From Marthasterias glacialis (taxonomy: Eukaryota > Echinodermata > Asteroidea > Forcipulatida > Asteriidae), in NCBI GenBank assembly GCA_911728455.2, contig OU452230.1, positions 3,705,256 through 3,769,255 on the forward strand: a stretch of 64,000 nt of DNA, read 5' to 3'. Numbering within the stretch: position 1 is the stretch's first letter; each line of letters begins with the position of its first letter. The notes beneath the pieces were generated by a model, which had not been told where the DNA came from, searched no databases, and saw nothing but the letters and a program-made list of their open reading frames with translations. This document shows, in pieces, positions 33,771 to 46,548 of this stretch. The translations under genes were made by a program, and so were the position numbers.

Positions 33771-34344
33771 GAACCAGAATCAGTAGTCTGGTTCCCAGAA
33801 CCAAAAATCTCTGACTATTCCCTGTCGATTTTAGGGTCTGGTATCACCCAAAGGTCACGTGACAAAAAGGAGGAATTCCTCCTTTTCCGAAAGTATCTGA
33901 AATGTTCCGATCTCGTTGTCTTCAATTTTCGGACAGTGTCGTTGATGGTCGGACATTTCCGGGCGCCTGTGTAATTGTTGACAAGCTAAAACCATTCAAT
34001 CTTGTTGACAGACATTGCGACCAAATTCAAAATTTTGCAAACTATTTAAGAAAACACATCACATTATTGTTTTTTGTTTCCAACTACTTCAACTCTATTT
34101 TCAAATATTTGTGTAACAATTTCACAAGCTGTGATTATCCCAGGCTTTTTGAAAGTAAACCAGGTGCGTCATCAGCGCTTCGTTTTTATCCAATGATATC
34201 GTCCACCGTTGGTGACAAGTAATGAATATTTATTTACGTTGCGCCATCATCTATTTTTAAACGCGGGTGATGCCTGACCTAAGATTGTTAACAAGACTCG
34301 TCGAGGAATCTTTGGTCAGGGAACCAGACTACAGAATCAAGTTC
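33771..34344. mobile_element. ~574-bp element with ~80-bp terminal inverted repeats
   Basis: Left end 33771-33850 (GAACCAGAATCAGTAGTCTG ... GGTATCACCC) and right end 34265-34344 (GGGTGATGCC ... CAGAATCAAGTTC) are imperfect complements over about 80 bp. The most conserved part is AGTAGTCTGGTTCCC with ACCAAA and TATTCCC. The interior is AT-rich and contains GGTCACGTGAC and two overlapping ORFs of 74 and 106 codons with no transposase motif. It fits a non-autonomous DNA transposon. Confidence 0.75.
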
Positions 34345-35050
34345 TAAACAATTTCTGTAATTTTAAGACATTGCCAGATGATATTGTTGTACGCTATGCT
34401 ATTTATCGCAAATATTAGCACTATAGTAATGTTGTCGGTCCATTTCCAAGCGGTATTTCATGTTCTTTATGAAATAAGACATATTAATGAAATGAAATGG
34501 ATACTATGTATATGACAAATTGACATAAAAAAAACTCTGCTAATAAAACTTGTTAGGAATAGGCCTACATTGGATGAACGGAACTTGGGCACCGAGAAGG
34601 AAGTGTCACCCGCTACCGGAACTGTAACTACGACAGATGAGACTTATAAGGGGCGAGATGCAGAAGTGAGATGGAGTGGCACAATTTAGTTTCTATTGAT
34701 AAAAACAACAATGAAAAAATAATACCACAGAAAAACGTGGATCAAAAGTACCCCCGGGCGGATGCCCCAACATCTATACCACTTATTTGTATGAGGCGTG
34801 CTGAAGGGGTGGGGGACCCAGGCACTGAGATTGTTTCGTATACAAAAGTATGAGCGATAAACTATAAGATAACAGCTGGTGGTCTAAATTGTTGGTAACT
34901 AGATAAGATATCGTTTGTCCTGTTCCTCAATAGCCTTAGCTCAAGTCCCTTTGTTTGATCACGCACTGATTTGCATGCACGCAATGTAGACCTCGTGGAC
35001 TCGGCTACAGTTGCGCATGCATTTATTATAAACGCATGCGGATGTGGTGT
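34345..35050. other. Intergenic with NRF1-like motifs near 35.0 kb
   Basis: No gene. At about 35008-35045, GTTGCGCATGC and AAACGCATGCGGATG resemble NRF1 half-sites just upstream of the ATG discussed at 35072. Confidence 0.35.
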
Positions 35051-35071
35051 CTTCCGCTACCGCATAATGTA

Positions 35072-35125
35072 CATGGCGGCAATGGAGCTGCTGCAAAACA
35101 ATCGAGTGAAGTATTCAAACGATTG
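35072..35125 (+). CDS. Possible short first exon or chance ORF
   Basis: ATGGCGGCAATGGAGCTGCT opens a frame MAAMELLQNNRVKYSND ending in TGA. It follows NRF1-like and CTTCCGC motifs in a CpG-richer patch, which is how promoter-proximal first exons often look. The only nearby donor (CGA/GTGAAG) is weak. Chance is at least as likely. Confidence 0.15.
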
Positions 35126-35962
35126 AAGCTTCGCCGCATATCAACAATTCCTATAGCCAACATATAGGTTAAGGACAGACGAATCACGTGATACAGTAAA
35201 CAGAAAATGTAACGTCATAAAACAAGTCTAGCTGAAAAACTGTCAACCGAAAAGAGGTAGCCACACTGAGAAACTAAGAACAATAGTACTATGGCTAGAA
35301 ATCGTGCAGTCTTAAGATCATATCTATCCTTAGATAATGATATTTTTACGGATATCAATACAGTTCATGTTAACAAATACCGACTTTTTTTTTTACTCGT
35401 AAAAAGGGTACCATTTAATATGTTGTTTGGTATCGATGGGGCTGTATTCATTCATTCAAACTCAATATTCAGTCCAACTCAAATCAAATATTTCATGTTT
35501 GGTGCGAAACGTTTGGCTTCAGTCACACACAAATAATTAAACAGAAAAATTTCCGCCTGAAACAATTCTATTCTTACTAACTTCATCATTTTAAGATTTT
35601 TGAATAAAATGCGTCTCACGTTTTGCTCTTCCCTTAGAAAATTTTGAAAAAATCAGTGTGACGAGAAAACTCTGCATGTATGCAGAACGAAATTGGAGCT
35701 GTAATAAAATAAATCACATGTCTAACAAAAAGCAATTGGTTTCACGTGGGCACGGGCAGACCAAATTAAAACATCATTCTGCTTCCAGCAATCTAATCAC
35801 TTCAAGAGAGGGGAAAAAGTGTTCCGGAATATTTTCATGGTTTTTGAATTGTCATGAAAAAAAGGAAAACAAATTCCCGCCGAGTCAAATCGAGTCACGT
35901 AATTTAGTGTTATTACGGCGCCACTGTGAAGTCCACCAAAGAAAGAAAAACAGAAGCGGCAA

Positions 35963-35995
<33 letters not shown>

Positions 35996-37807
35996 AGAAG
36001 TGTCAATGTTTAATGTAATTTCTCGTTGAAAATTGGAATAATTACCTAGAGCAGGCAAAGGCGAAGTTAAATTAAACAGTCACTCTTAATGACAGTGAGT
36101 TGGAGAATCTGATACGGTTATGTCACATTCAATGAGACTCTCCTAGTTCCAGTCAGCGCTGGTTAACACACTTGGACGTGGCGAGGACCCCAGGCGTGCT
36201 TGAGGTAATTGAAGGAGACGCTTTGCGGCCCGTCGACAACCGAACAACCAAGCGGAAAAGTTGTGGGGGAAGTGCTGTCCTACTTATCATCACTTGATGA
36301 GCACGGTGGAGCGGGAAAAAAAACCACCACTAGATCTTACCCTTTGCAATTCGCTTGAATAACTAATCAATGATTTATTTTCTTTAACGGAACCATCGGT
36401 AGTTGATTTCACAAGAAAGTACTAGGGGTTACACCATGTAGGCGACGCCAAAAGCGTCTTGAGAGTATGTAAATAGATACGCCAACGAAATGACTGTTCA
36501 AGTTGTCTACACAAGATTTTTGTAATGGCGCTTCAGGAAATTACCGCTTCGGGCATGTCTGTAAACGGTGACTTCCAAGAAGACAACTTTAAAACGGTGC
36601 CCACGATAAGCGGGATATATAATACATGTGTCGTGTTAGTTGCTACAATGGTTAACCTCGACATGGAAAGTACAGCATTGTAAACAACAAAACTGTAGTT
36701 CGAACCCCAAATGGGCCCACTAATCGGTACAGCCAATCACCAGCCTAGCCTGATTCGCAAAGGGGAAATGGCACCAGGCATTCGTTGTTAATATGCATGA
36801 GCTGTCTTTGCAAAATATTGCAATAGATCTCGCTATGAGAACATTTTTTTGCGCCATCTTTGCCTCCCACGCTTTTAGTGCGCGAAGGAAAAAAAATCAC
36901 GCACTTTCAACCGGAAAAGAATGACATAAAAAAACAACACACGCACGAGTTGCATATTAAAACACAAACAGTGACCCGTTATCGGGAATACACCATCTTT
37001 TTATTTAATGATAGATTTAATGTAGATACATGTTTTTTGAAAACCACTTATTTTTTAAATTTGCTGTTTAGGTCATCAACGCATTAGAATTTAAGGCACA
37101 TAGCAAGCGTTTCCTCTCTCCAGATGAAACATTTACTGCCGTTCGCAATCGTTGAGTCCATTGACCTGTTTTCATACATAAACGCACACCAGAAACAACT
37201 TAACATGTCAGGCACGTATGTACCATACTGGGCAAGGGATTAAAAGCCTGGTGTAGCAAGGGGCATTGACTGTAAAAAATGACGAAGAAAGGCAAAATGA
37301 GAAACAAATTGGCGTATGGTTACTATTCTACATCAGGGGACAATTTCTTGGACACAAACCATGCTTAGCATTGAAATACATTTGCTGATCATGCACAGGT
37401 AGCTGGTCTGTGAGATTCACGTTGCGGTTGATTAGTTCGCCGGTTCTTTTTGCCAGGACGAAACATTTGACTTTAGTTGTTTTTTTTTGTGCGTGCAACA
37501 GCCCTTTATAATTTGACACTTGACATTTGCAGTGACTTAAAGAGGCACACGATGAATATGAATCTTATACGAGTAGATTAATAGAGCAGAATATAAACGA
37601 CATTCCTCATGCCAATTATCGGCCATTTAGGCATCGATCACTTCATGCAGAGGAGACATTGAACAGTTTTCACGAAAATCCGGGAGAAAACTTTGGCTAC
37701 CAGTGTCTTTAGTCTTGACGTATATAAATTTAATACGGCCAAATGCAAAAAAGTAATACGTAAGCAATCTACGTTGAACTACCTTGGTGTTTAGTGTTGG
37801 GCATTTT
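35126..37807. other. Intergenic, poly-A tract at 35.96 kb
   Basis: Contains an A run at 35959-35984 followed by AAGAAG repeats. GC-richer DNA at 36130-36270 has no open frame of note. Otherwise AT-rich with no supported gene. Confidence 0.5.
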
Positions 37808-38066
37808 GTTACGCACCATTGTATTGTATCTGCCAAGGACTATTATGTCCACAACGACAATTTGAACCGTTTGAATCCGATTGTGTCCGACAAACTATTA
37901 TCTCCGACCCACAGACATAATGGGTCGGATGTAATGGTTTGCTGGACTCAATGAGTAGTATATACTGGTTTGTCGGACACAATGGGTCGGACTTAAGGGT
38001 TTGTTGGACACAATGGGTCGGACATAATGGCTCTAAATTTTCTCGTCGGACATAATGGTACGTAAC
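37808..38066. mobile_element. MITE-like element with internal minisatellite, copy 2
   Basis: Left end GTTACGCACCATT and right end AATGGTACGTAAC are inverted repeats matching the ends of 7863-8414. Next to the left end is ACAACGACAATTTGAACC. Inside are CATAATGGGTCGGA / AAACTATTATCTCCGACCC units, mostly in the opposite sense to those in copy 1. Fewer repeat units explain its shorter length. Confidence 0.7.
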
Positions 38067-39582
38067 AGACGTTAATCTAACCAGCGTGTACGTTCTGTAA
38101 AAAGAATTCTAATCATCTGCAGTCAATTTCACCAAACTCTTCCTCACTTAGGAGTCATCCAAACCTTAAGATGCATAGTGATTTGTATTGTGACATCACG
38201 CTTTAGCAATTAAGATTGAGTCGTACATTTACTCAACTTGAGATCGATCCTAACACTTTGTGAAATCGACTGCAGGGCTTGGTAATTCATCGAACGAAAT
38301 ATCTGACTCAAGTAATTACACTGCTATTTACATATTATTTTTTTCTTTTGTAGCGTCCTGAGCGCATTTTTACTAGTTGGATGAGTGCGCATTATAAGTA
38401 TTCATTATCATTACCTTGAATGAAGACTAGGCTGTGTCATAAGTTTCGGATTTGAGTGACTAATTTTTGATCATTGTAGTGTCTGTATTTCATCCCATGA
38501 AAAGTAAGTTTTAATGTTGATAAGGTATTCAGGAAGAAGAAGAAAAAATAGTTATCATATTTTGTGATTTACCTTGTCACAACATTCTCTGAGTTGACTT
38601 GTTTCCTAAATGCACAATTACAACGTCGGTGAAGGCCAATACGTTAAAATATTCAACTATTCTCGGCACGGGAATATGTCACCGGGAAGGTAAAATGCAT
38701 CTTCTCCATATTGCTCCACAACTGTGCATAATTCCCTTGCATAAGATATTTAGGTAATCAAATAATTCAACCGTACATTGTGAAAGTAAGTTAAGTATTG
38801 GTTAGCCTTGGGGTTTGGCGGTCCTCAGCACGGAGTGAAAGATAACTCTATCATCTTGTCACCTCATACTATTTCGCTTTAAACCCCACCAGTTCACTCA
38901 TCATAGGGTCAGGTCTCAACTCTCTTCCTTTCACTCTGGCCCGTATATCAGCAGGTGGAAGTCAGAGACTGCAATAGGTATTGTTATTCATGAGCTGGAA
39001 GCCAGGCTCCGATTGATGGATCCACCTGCAGGTTATCTCGGAGTAGAGACAATTACAAACTGCTTGATGTCACAGGTGCTTTTCGACCCGAGCTAGTTAG
39101 CGTAAGGCTTGACACCATTTTTTGATAATGCAGCTTGTTAAATGCCCCGCTAAACGAGCATGTTCCTACACGGAGGGAGAGCAATCAATAAATTCATTCA
39201 CAGGTAATAACAGGTTTAAAGGAAGAAACTCGCATTGACTCGAAGTTGAGTTTTTTTTCCTCAATAAATTCACTAATTAATATTTCGACGGATCCTGAAT
39301 CCGTGTCCTGCCCTATGTGTAATTGGCGATTACATTTACTCTCTTTTGGAAAACGTACTCAAAAAAAATATCGATCTTGCCACACTTTCTTCTTTCTTTT
39401 TAACATGTAACTAGTATTTCTTGTTGCTCATGACGGTCTTATTTGGTCAAATATTTTGTGGGAAAAACACTGAAGTGAGTCAAAAGTGGGGAAAACATGG
39501 CTTTTGATTTGTATGGCTTCAGATATCATATTGTTTTAATGATCTAATGTGTTGATTACCAGAGCGTTATACCGATATAAAA
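38067..39582. other. Intergenic, nothing recognised
   Basis: AT-rich with short ORFs only. Confidence 0.6.
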
Positions 39583-39597
39583 GAATAATAATAATAA

Positions 39598-39628
<31 letters not shown>

Positions 39629-39630
39629 AA
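39583..39630. repeat. AAT/AAAT microsatellite
   Basis: AATAAT units pass directly into AAAT tetranucleotide units. Confidence 0.95.
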
Positions 39631-40184
39631 CTATAATAAAAATAACAATTTAACCATTCAAGCCGGGGAATGAACCCCATTAAAGATTTACATTAAAACT
39701 TAAAACTCGTCCAAGCTCGCAACTGGTCCAACGCCCACCATCATCTGTTCTCTAGGACAATTTTGTTAAGGGTCCCGTCTCCCGTTCCCCCTAGTCGCCT
39801 CATGTATATTGATGCATGCAGCCAGTGAGGCGTCGCAGACGCAGTGCTTTTATGAAGGCATACCATCCGCCAGGGGGCATCCTTGGTTCCATACAGCATT
39901 ATGGCTTGTTCTATCAAGAATAATAGTGGTACATGCATATGTATAGAACAGGCCGATAAATAGGGCGTTATAAGAGTTACAATATGTATTCTGCTGTCCA
40001 CAAAGGTACTTCTCAATGCAGCAACAGTCGGGACCATCTCAATATGACCCCAAGGCTTTCCGATTTCACTTTTAGCAGTTATGGAACGACCGCCTATCCT
40101 CGCAACGTAACATTGACTCCATAGACTCGTAGTTTTGACTTCAGCCGTCCATGATAACCGTATCGAGAAACATGACGGGATAAT
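39631..40184. other. Intergenic, minus-strand ORF of unknown status
   Basis: A minus-strand open frame of 98 codons at 39741-40037 includes IMLYGTKDAPWRMVCLHKST. It resembles no domain I can name and has no flanking splice support. It may be a transposon fragment. Confidence 0.35.
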
Positions 40185-40578
40185 TTTCGTAATAATTCCA
40201 AAAATAAATTACCATGAAAACTTACTCAGTATAAAGGAGCAACGGAGAGCTGTTGATAGTATAAAACATTATCAGAAACGAATCCCTAAGAAGTAGCGTT
40301 GTTTTTTGAGAAAGAGGTAATTTCTCGCTAAAATATTTGAATCTGAGAAAGGCTTCAGGCATGAAGCCCTTTTTACTTAACGAAAAACATGCAGTTAGTC
40401 AGCATTTTTTGATGCTTCTCCGCGGAATAACCGCTCCAGATTTTCGCCGATATCTCAAGAACGCTGACATCTTTTGAAACAAAACTTTCAGAGGTTAGTT
40501 TTATGGTATATATCCACAATTATATATGATTGAATCAAACGTATGGTTCCAAATACCAAAGGTATACCCTGCCTTTAT
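40185..40578 (+). mobile_element. TTAA-type MITE, degenerate copy
   Basis: Collinear with 44368-44763: AAAACTTACT, TTGATAGTATAA, GAATCTGAGAA, AACCGCTCCAGATTTT, CGATATCTCAA, TTAGTTTTATGGTATATAT and ACCAAAGGTATAC occur in the same order. The right terminus GCCTTTA is kept. The left terminus is not recognisable. Confidence 0.75.
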
Positions 40579-40659
40579 GTTAAATGTGTGCATTCAAAGT
40601 GCAATATTTCTAAAACATATCTCCTGAACTGCATAAGCTATTTTTACAATATATACGCC

Positions 40660-40880
40660 ATCTGATACGGTTTAACACACTTTCCAAAAGTTGTACTGAC
40701 ATGACCCCAAATTTGATTTTGTCTTCCGGTCGAAACCGGAAGTTGAGTAGAAAAAATATCACGGGCCAGGTTATGAGTGCAATTTGGACTTGGTCTCTGT
40801 ATGTAATTCACGTTGGACCCCTAGGCTTTCAATTAGAGAGAGTAATGACGTCATCATCCTCGATAGTGCCCTCTTGTGAC
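40660..40880 (-). repeat. Dispersed repeat, inverted relative of 15.12-15.45 kb
   Basis: Contains CCGGTCGAAACCGGAAGTTG and AATGACGTCATCATCC. The reverse complement of 40709-40765 aligns with 15259-15319. A possible further fragment lies near 41165 (CCAAACCGGAAGTTC). Confidence 0.55.
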
Positions 40881-41335
40881 AAGTTAAAAATGTACTATTT
40901 TGCTGAAAACCCATTGCAAGTAAAAAAAAAAATAGTGTAAAAGCTAGCACACACTTAAGTCTAAATGTCTGGATAAGAAATCGGCTATGACGCCATGGTG
41001 GAGTCATCGGTTTTCAATAAATGCTTAAAATCACAGTTTATTTTGCAAAAAAATTGAAATCTCGAGCACACTTGTCATGATTTGAATCTTTTCATCATAT
41101 GTGAAAGTTGGTGTACGAAGTTCTTTATATTTGTAAATGACCTGATTTGACCTCGCATCCCATCCAAACCGGAAGTTCAAATAAAAAAATATATATAATA
41201 AAGCTCCAAGTGGTTTTTATGGTCAAACTGTTGTATACCTTATTTAATTTAAATTTTCATACATCAAATACATATTTTGATGACCGTCACGCTCCAAACC
41301 CCTAGTTTTTGTGATGCCACAAAAACTTACGTCTA

Positions 41336-41391
41336 GTTATTATTATTATTGTTATTATTATTATTATTGTTATTATCATTATTATTATTTA
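41336..41391. repeat. TTA microsatellite
   Basis: ATT trinucleotide repeat with GTT and CAT interruptions. Confidence 0.9.
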
Positions 41392-44318
41392 CTTTTGCAA
41401 TCTTTCGACTGACTCGACGACTGACTCAGCCATGTACAGGTACTTTCGCTGTCTATTGGTTGATTGTTATTACGAAGATGCTTACATGGTTCTTTTCTGA
41501 TTTATTAAAAAAAAACATTTTGCTGTCAGGGAAACAACTTTAAACCTGGCCCTTGAGTTAGGAAAATAACAACGCGGAGAAAACAGGTGTGTATACTCGG
41601 TTCAAAGAAATGGTGGTATATGAATACATCCCAGCACAATCATTACAAAGCATGCCGGATACATTTACAAGTTCTGACCCTAAAGCATAATGAGTTTCCG
41701 GATTCTCGTCCCAGTCCCGGCAGAACATTCTTCTAATTACGCTTTCAAGAATCTATTTTGTAACTGAGAGCGTCTTCGTCGGCATCATTTCATGTGTGTA
41801 TCGGGTTTCAACATCACCAGAGCGGTGGGCAAATTCCCCGGCGGTCACTGAATTTCTTTGGAGAGGGTCCCCCTCCTTGAAGTACGTTTGGGGAAGGATG
41901 TTTTGCTGGGCATACCTGTGCGGACTGGTGATTAAATGAAAACCCGGCCGTGATAATTACCGTACTCTAGGGCTGGCTCTTTCCCGAACATAGAACAGAG
42001 AATAGCCCATACGCACAAGCGCCATCTTAATGTATATAGGGCCTATATATACAGAAAATCATTTTGGAAAACCGAGTACAGCTAAAAAAGAAATCAAGTT
42101 GCCACGGGGAACACCGTTCAAACTCCTTAATGTGCAAATGTCCCCGAAATTGCATTCTACAAAACCTGCTTTCCATGTAGTTTACAAGTAAATATGCAAG
42201 ATTTTATGTGTTTTGTACCGCATAGCTTCAAAATCAGCGCGCAATGATGGCATGCCGATGTTGTTTGGACTCTGATTTCACCCAGAAGCCTTTGCGCGCC
42301 GATCACGCGCTAATGGGGCATGCATATGGGCTGTTGCAAACGGCTCTACTAATTATAGTCGTAACAAACAACCAAAATGTGAAATAAAATGATGTCATGG
42401 TCTAAGCTAGTCACGACCTCATGTTTACCAGTGCTTCGTGCACAACATTTGAACAGTTCATAAACGTACTTGTCTCACCATAGTAATTAAGATATTTTAT
42501 AACTTCCCTTAAATTGCATTCTACAAACCTGCCTTCCATTAATTTTAGATACATTTATTTCTTCAAAATACAGCTGTCAGTTAATTCGTGCACACAACAG
42601 ATATAACCCCCACTTGACACAGGTTTGTATATCAAGGTTGTTTGATTCCTCTTCAGAGTAATGCTTTTTTTCTCAAAGCATTTGTTTAGTTTAGTTTAGT
42701 TTAGCTTCTTACCTTTATTGCACAAAAAACACAAAAACGACATGTGGGGCAAAGAGGAAACCCAGAACACAATCACACAGGCCCACGTAATGGAGATCCT
42801 TGTTTACACAATCATCCAAACCAAAAAAACACAACCAAAAAAGCAGCCACAATAACCAAAGAAAACAGTCTAGACAGTACAAAAAGCTTTTAAAAAGCAC
42901 CACACGAAGAAAATATGTTATACACCATTACAATGGTAAATATTCTTCTACCCCAAATTACCTGTTATGACTGGATGAATATAAATCCATATTTTACAAC
43001 TGATTTCACATCAGATGCCATTGTAAGGGGCTCCCCTCAGTTTAAATATCTTTCTGTAAATGCATTGCCGTTCCCCTCAGCTCTGATGTCAAGTACTGAT
43101 CTGGGCAAACATGAAGTCATTTAAGAAGCATTTTATCAACGCACTCTGACGTTTGACGAAATTGCAGGATTACAAAATATCTCTGCAAACGTTGACTAAA
43201 ATGATTGCCGGATTTTAGCGTGGATTACTGCATAAATCCAACGTAGTTTTTTTTATGTTTGTTGTTTATCCACTTCAAACATCCTGCGCGCTCAGGGTAA
43301 AAAACAATGAGCATTTAATGCTCAAATGAGCATCAAATTCCACTATCCTTTTACCCGTTAGACGCAAGTTAAAAAAAAATATAAATAAACATTCCAACTG
43401 ATTCTCAGATTTCAGCACAAAATCATCGGTAATAACTCCTTCAATATTTTATTTTGATTCTGTAAATCACTTCAACAAATCTGCCGCTCTGATGTTATAA
43501 AAAAAGAGGAAGAAGACATTATTACTCCAGTTGTATGATATCAGTTTTACTTGTCAAGCAATCGAGAAGACTTCCCGTACCATGTTTTCTCTCTCCAGAT
43601 TTTGGACAGCTCGCTATTTGCAAAGTGAAGTCTGTGTAAATATCAGTGGGTCACCACAATATTGGAATACACTTTTTTTTTTGGCGGGCTGATTGAATAG
43701 GGCTATGTTTTGACACGGAGTGAAATGTGTCTTACATCTTTCATTGTTTGAACGGTTGGACGCAATCGGTGGACACTGGGAGCAGTAAAATTAAGATTGT
43801 ATAAAGAGGCACGTTTTTGGTTGTTTCTTATCAATCTGATTCGTTGGTGAGTTTTAAATTGTTGTTTACTTTCCACAAATTTCAGGCAGTTTTTTTTTTT
43901 TAAAGCTTCAACGATGTCGGGTAGTTGGTTATACACATCACTGACCAGCACGGCGTAAATAAATAACCAACCCGTTTAAACACAAATCAAGTAGAGCAGG
44001 AAGAACCGGTCTGCTTCCCAATTCAACCGTTCCTTCCTGACTTCGATCTAATCGTCCTCTTTTTTTATGGGTTTCTTCTCAGGACTATTGGGATGTACCT
44101 CGAAAGGCACAATAAAAAAAAAAAAAAAAAAAAAAAATGAACGAATAAGCGAACAACATACCAGGGACTCTATGAATAGTGACCTTAATACGTGGCACAG
44201 CATTTTATTTGAACGGCAGCTTGACTCAAATTCAGTGAAAAAAAACAACCCCAAAACAGTGCTTTAGAAATTTATGCTGAAGAAAAAGTAAGCCGGGAAC
44301 CAATACAAAACAAAGACC
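41392..44318. other. Intergenic; small direct repeat and A-rich tract
   Basis: AAATTGCATTCTACAAA followed by CCTGC and TTCCAT occurs twice (about 42147 and 42512), suggesting a diverged duplication. Four TTTAG units sit near 42690 before an A/C-rich stretch to 42900. A poly-A run lies at about 44110-44135. No supported gene. Confidence 0.5.
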
Positions 44319-45187
44319 GACCGGCTTTGTCAAGTTGTTTGTCAGTCGATACTCGATTACTCTTAACTTAAAGGCATTGCATACGTTTGGTAATGACTCT
44401 GAAAATTGTTTGCAATAAAAACTTACTTGGTAAGGAGTACAGCAGCTTTGGATAGTATAATGTATTTTGAGAAACGTTTCACTTCGAAGTACTGCAGTTA
44501 TGGAAAAATATATCACTTTTTATCCCCCAAAAACTTGAATCTGAGAAGCGTTATGGCCGTAACGCTTCTCAGAATGTGTAATCCAATGAAGGATACTTCT
44601 TCTGCGTGAACGCAACCGCTCCAGATTTTTGGCGATATCTCAAAAACGCTGCCACCTTTTGAAATGAAATTTACACAGGTTAGTTTTATGGTATATATCT
44701 ACAATTATATAGCATTAAGGCAAACGTACGGTTCCAAAAACCAAAGGTATACTTTGCCTTTAACAGAAGATTGTATAAAGGTCTGATGAATGAGATCCGC
44801 AAAGGCCTAGAATAAGAAGAAGAGCTGCTGTATTAGTACCAGTGGGTACATAGTTTTGTCCAAAATTGTATCCGCATCAAATAATTCCGATCAGGATTCT
44901 GACACACCAGCTGAATAAGTGAAACGCAATGAAGCATAAAAGGGTGTGGCGCATTGCTTGCGTGCCGTGGAATGTGCGACAATAGCCATTCCTGCGAAGC
45001 GAGCCACGGCGAAAGGAGTCAGTTTTCCGTTCCTTCCTTTTTCCTGAGGTGCACATTTTACATTGAACTCAAGCTGAAAGAACGAGCTCCAAGTTCAGTA
45101 CGACCACCCTGCTCGATATCTTGGGTGAGTTTTACGTGAAAACAAAAATCATATATCTCAATAGAGAAGATTGATTTATTGTTCACC
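44319..45187 (+). repeat. Dispersed repeat ending in donor-like site, copy B (interrupted)
   Basis: Flanks at 44319-44350 and 44764-45187 match copy A at 10458-10820. The middle is taken by a TTAA-flanked MITE. As in copy A, similarity is strongest at TCGATATCTTGGGTGAGTTT followed by TACGTGAAAA. Confidence 0.72.
44368..44763 (+). mobile_element. TTAA-flanked MITE inserted in copy B
   Basis: The ends read TTAA-AGGCA...ATACGTTTGG and CCAAAGGTATACTTTGCCT-TTAA. These are inverted termini bounded by TTAA, the target duplication of piggyBac- and Kolobok-type transposons. The AGGCA terminus fits Kolobok better than piggyBac, by family knowledge. Inside, AACGCTTCTCAG and CTGAGAAGCGTTATGGCC form a central hairpin. 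There is no coding capacity. Confidence 0.8.
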
Positions 45188-46335
45188 AATTTAGCCTTAA
45201 TTATCTTACTATTTTGTTTTTTAATTACTTGGGGGATAATTTTTAATTAATTTCATTAAGGAGGTAAAATAAAGCCCCTCTAATGCTTATTTATTCTTGG
45301 TGGCTGTAATTTTTAGCTTGCTCCATGCAATAAGGAGATATAACTTGCTTTTATTATTTGTATATGTGCGGATGTAATGACTAACCCATAGAATCAACCA
45401 AACTTGGAAAATGCTCTTAGTCCAAGTTCTTGCATTGGCTCCACTCGGTCACAATATTGTCTTTTTTTTACATTTATTTTATTAGTAGTTATAAATAGTT
45501 TTAATTTCAACCCTTTTCTGGTGAGCATAATCACAAAATGGCTCTGTCCTTAGGCAGTTCCGTGCTTGAAATTTGACTGTTTTATTACCCGCTTTCCTAA
45601 AGCATAATAACCAGCAATTTGATTACAAAATCAATCATTTGACTGACTTCGTTGATGATTGTTTGATTATGTTTTTGTTTTTTTACATTTTTATATCTGT
45701 TGTTAGAAGACATGAAGCAAAACAGAATTGTTATTCAAATTAAGCGACTTTTCTATGAGACCTACGCTCACCGACTTCTCCGAGGGAAAACAAAACATTA
45801 TTCAATAACATAGGTCGAGTTGTCTTATCGCAAGCTGTGATCAATATAAATTAGGTCGGACACAAGACACGGTGGTCACGAGCACGGGGGGTTTAGCCTC
45901 AGCCAACCTTGCAACCGATGACAGAAGTTCTCTTCAGAGTATAACTTTAAAACCCACTGTTGACAACCCAAACACGAATGGAATAATTTGATTTTAAATA
46001 GTACCTATATCTGTGGGTTTGTTTTGGAAATAACAAGCGAGTATCACAAGTTGTTTGGTTCGCTCGTCGAGGTTATTCTTGGAAGGGTTCAAAGTCCTCC
46101 CATGACCAAGTTACTTGGAAATGTATAATTCAAAATCAATAAGAAGTGTCGATGTTAATTAACATGATTGTAGTTTTGAAGTATTATAATTTCGTTCTTA
46201 CGTTATCGTTATTATCTCGTAATCACGGAATTGTCTGATTGTTCTTATTTCTTGTTCATTTGTACGGAGTGTCTATTTGGTCTAGTCTTTGTCCTTCATA
46301 AGGCTTCCCCAACGCAAGCAGTGCTTATCGGGAAT
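45188..46335. other. Intergenic, AT-rich
   Basis: AT-rich with no gene or repeat recognised. Confidence 0.6.
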
Positions 46336-46548
46336 TAAAAGCTCTGGGTCACAGGAAGCCTGACTTATCTCTGGGTCAGGCTGACCCGGAAAATGGTTAC
46401 AATTCTGGATGTTGACCCCGATCATACGTCAGTTTGACAGTTTTGGTTCAATTTGACACAGTTTCCGGGTCATACTGACCCCCAAATGGGTCAGGCCCCC
46501 CTAGGAGCCGGAATCCAGGTCAGTTCTGACCCGGGAGTATTTAGCATG
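46336..46548. mobile_element. GGGTCA-rich MITE family, copy 1
   Basis: Carries repeated GGGTCA/TGACCC half-sites, including the exact palindromes GGGTCAGGCTGACCC (46373-46387) and GGGTCATACTGACCC (46467-46481). The right part, CCGGAATCCAGGTCAGTTCT then GACCCGGGAGTATTTAG, aligns with the copy at 57233. The left end is degraded. Confidence 0.7.
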
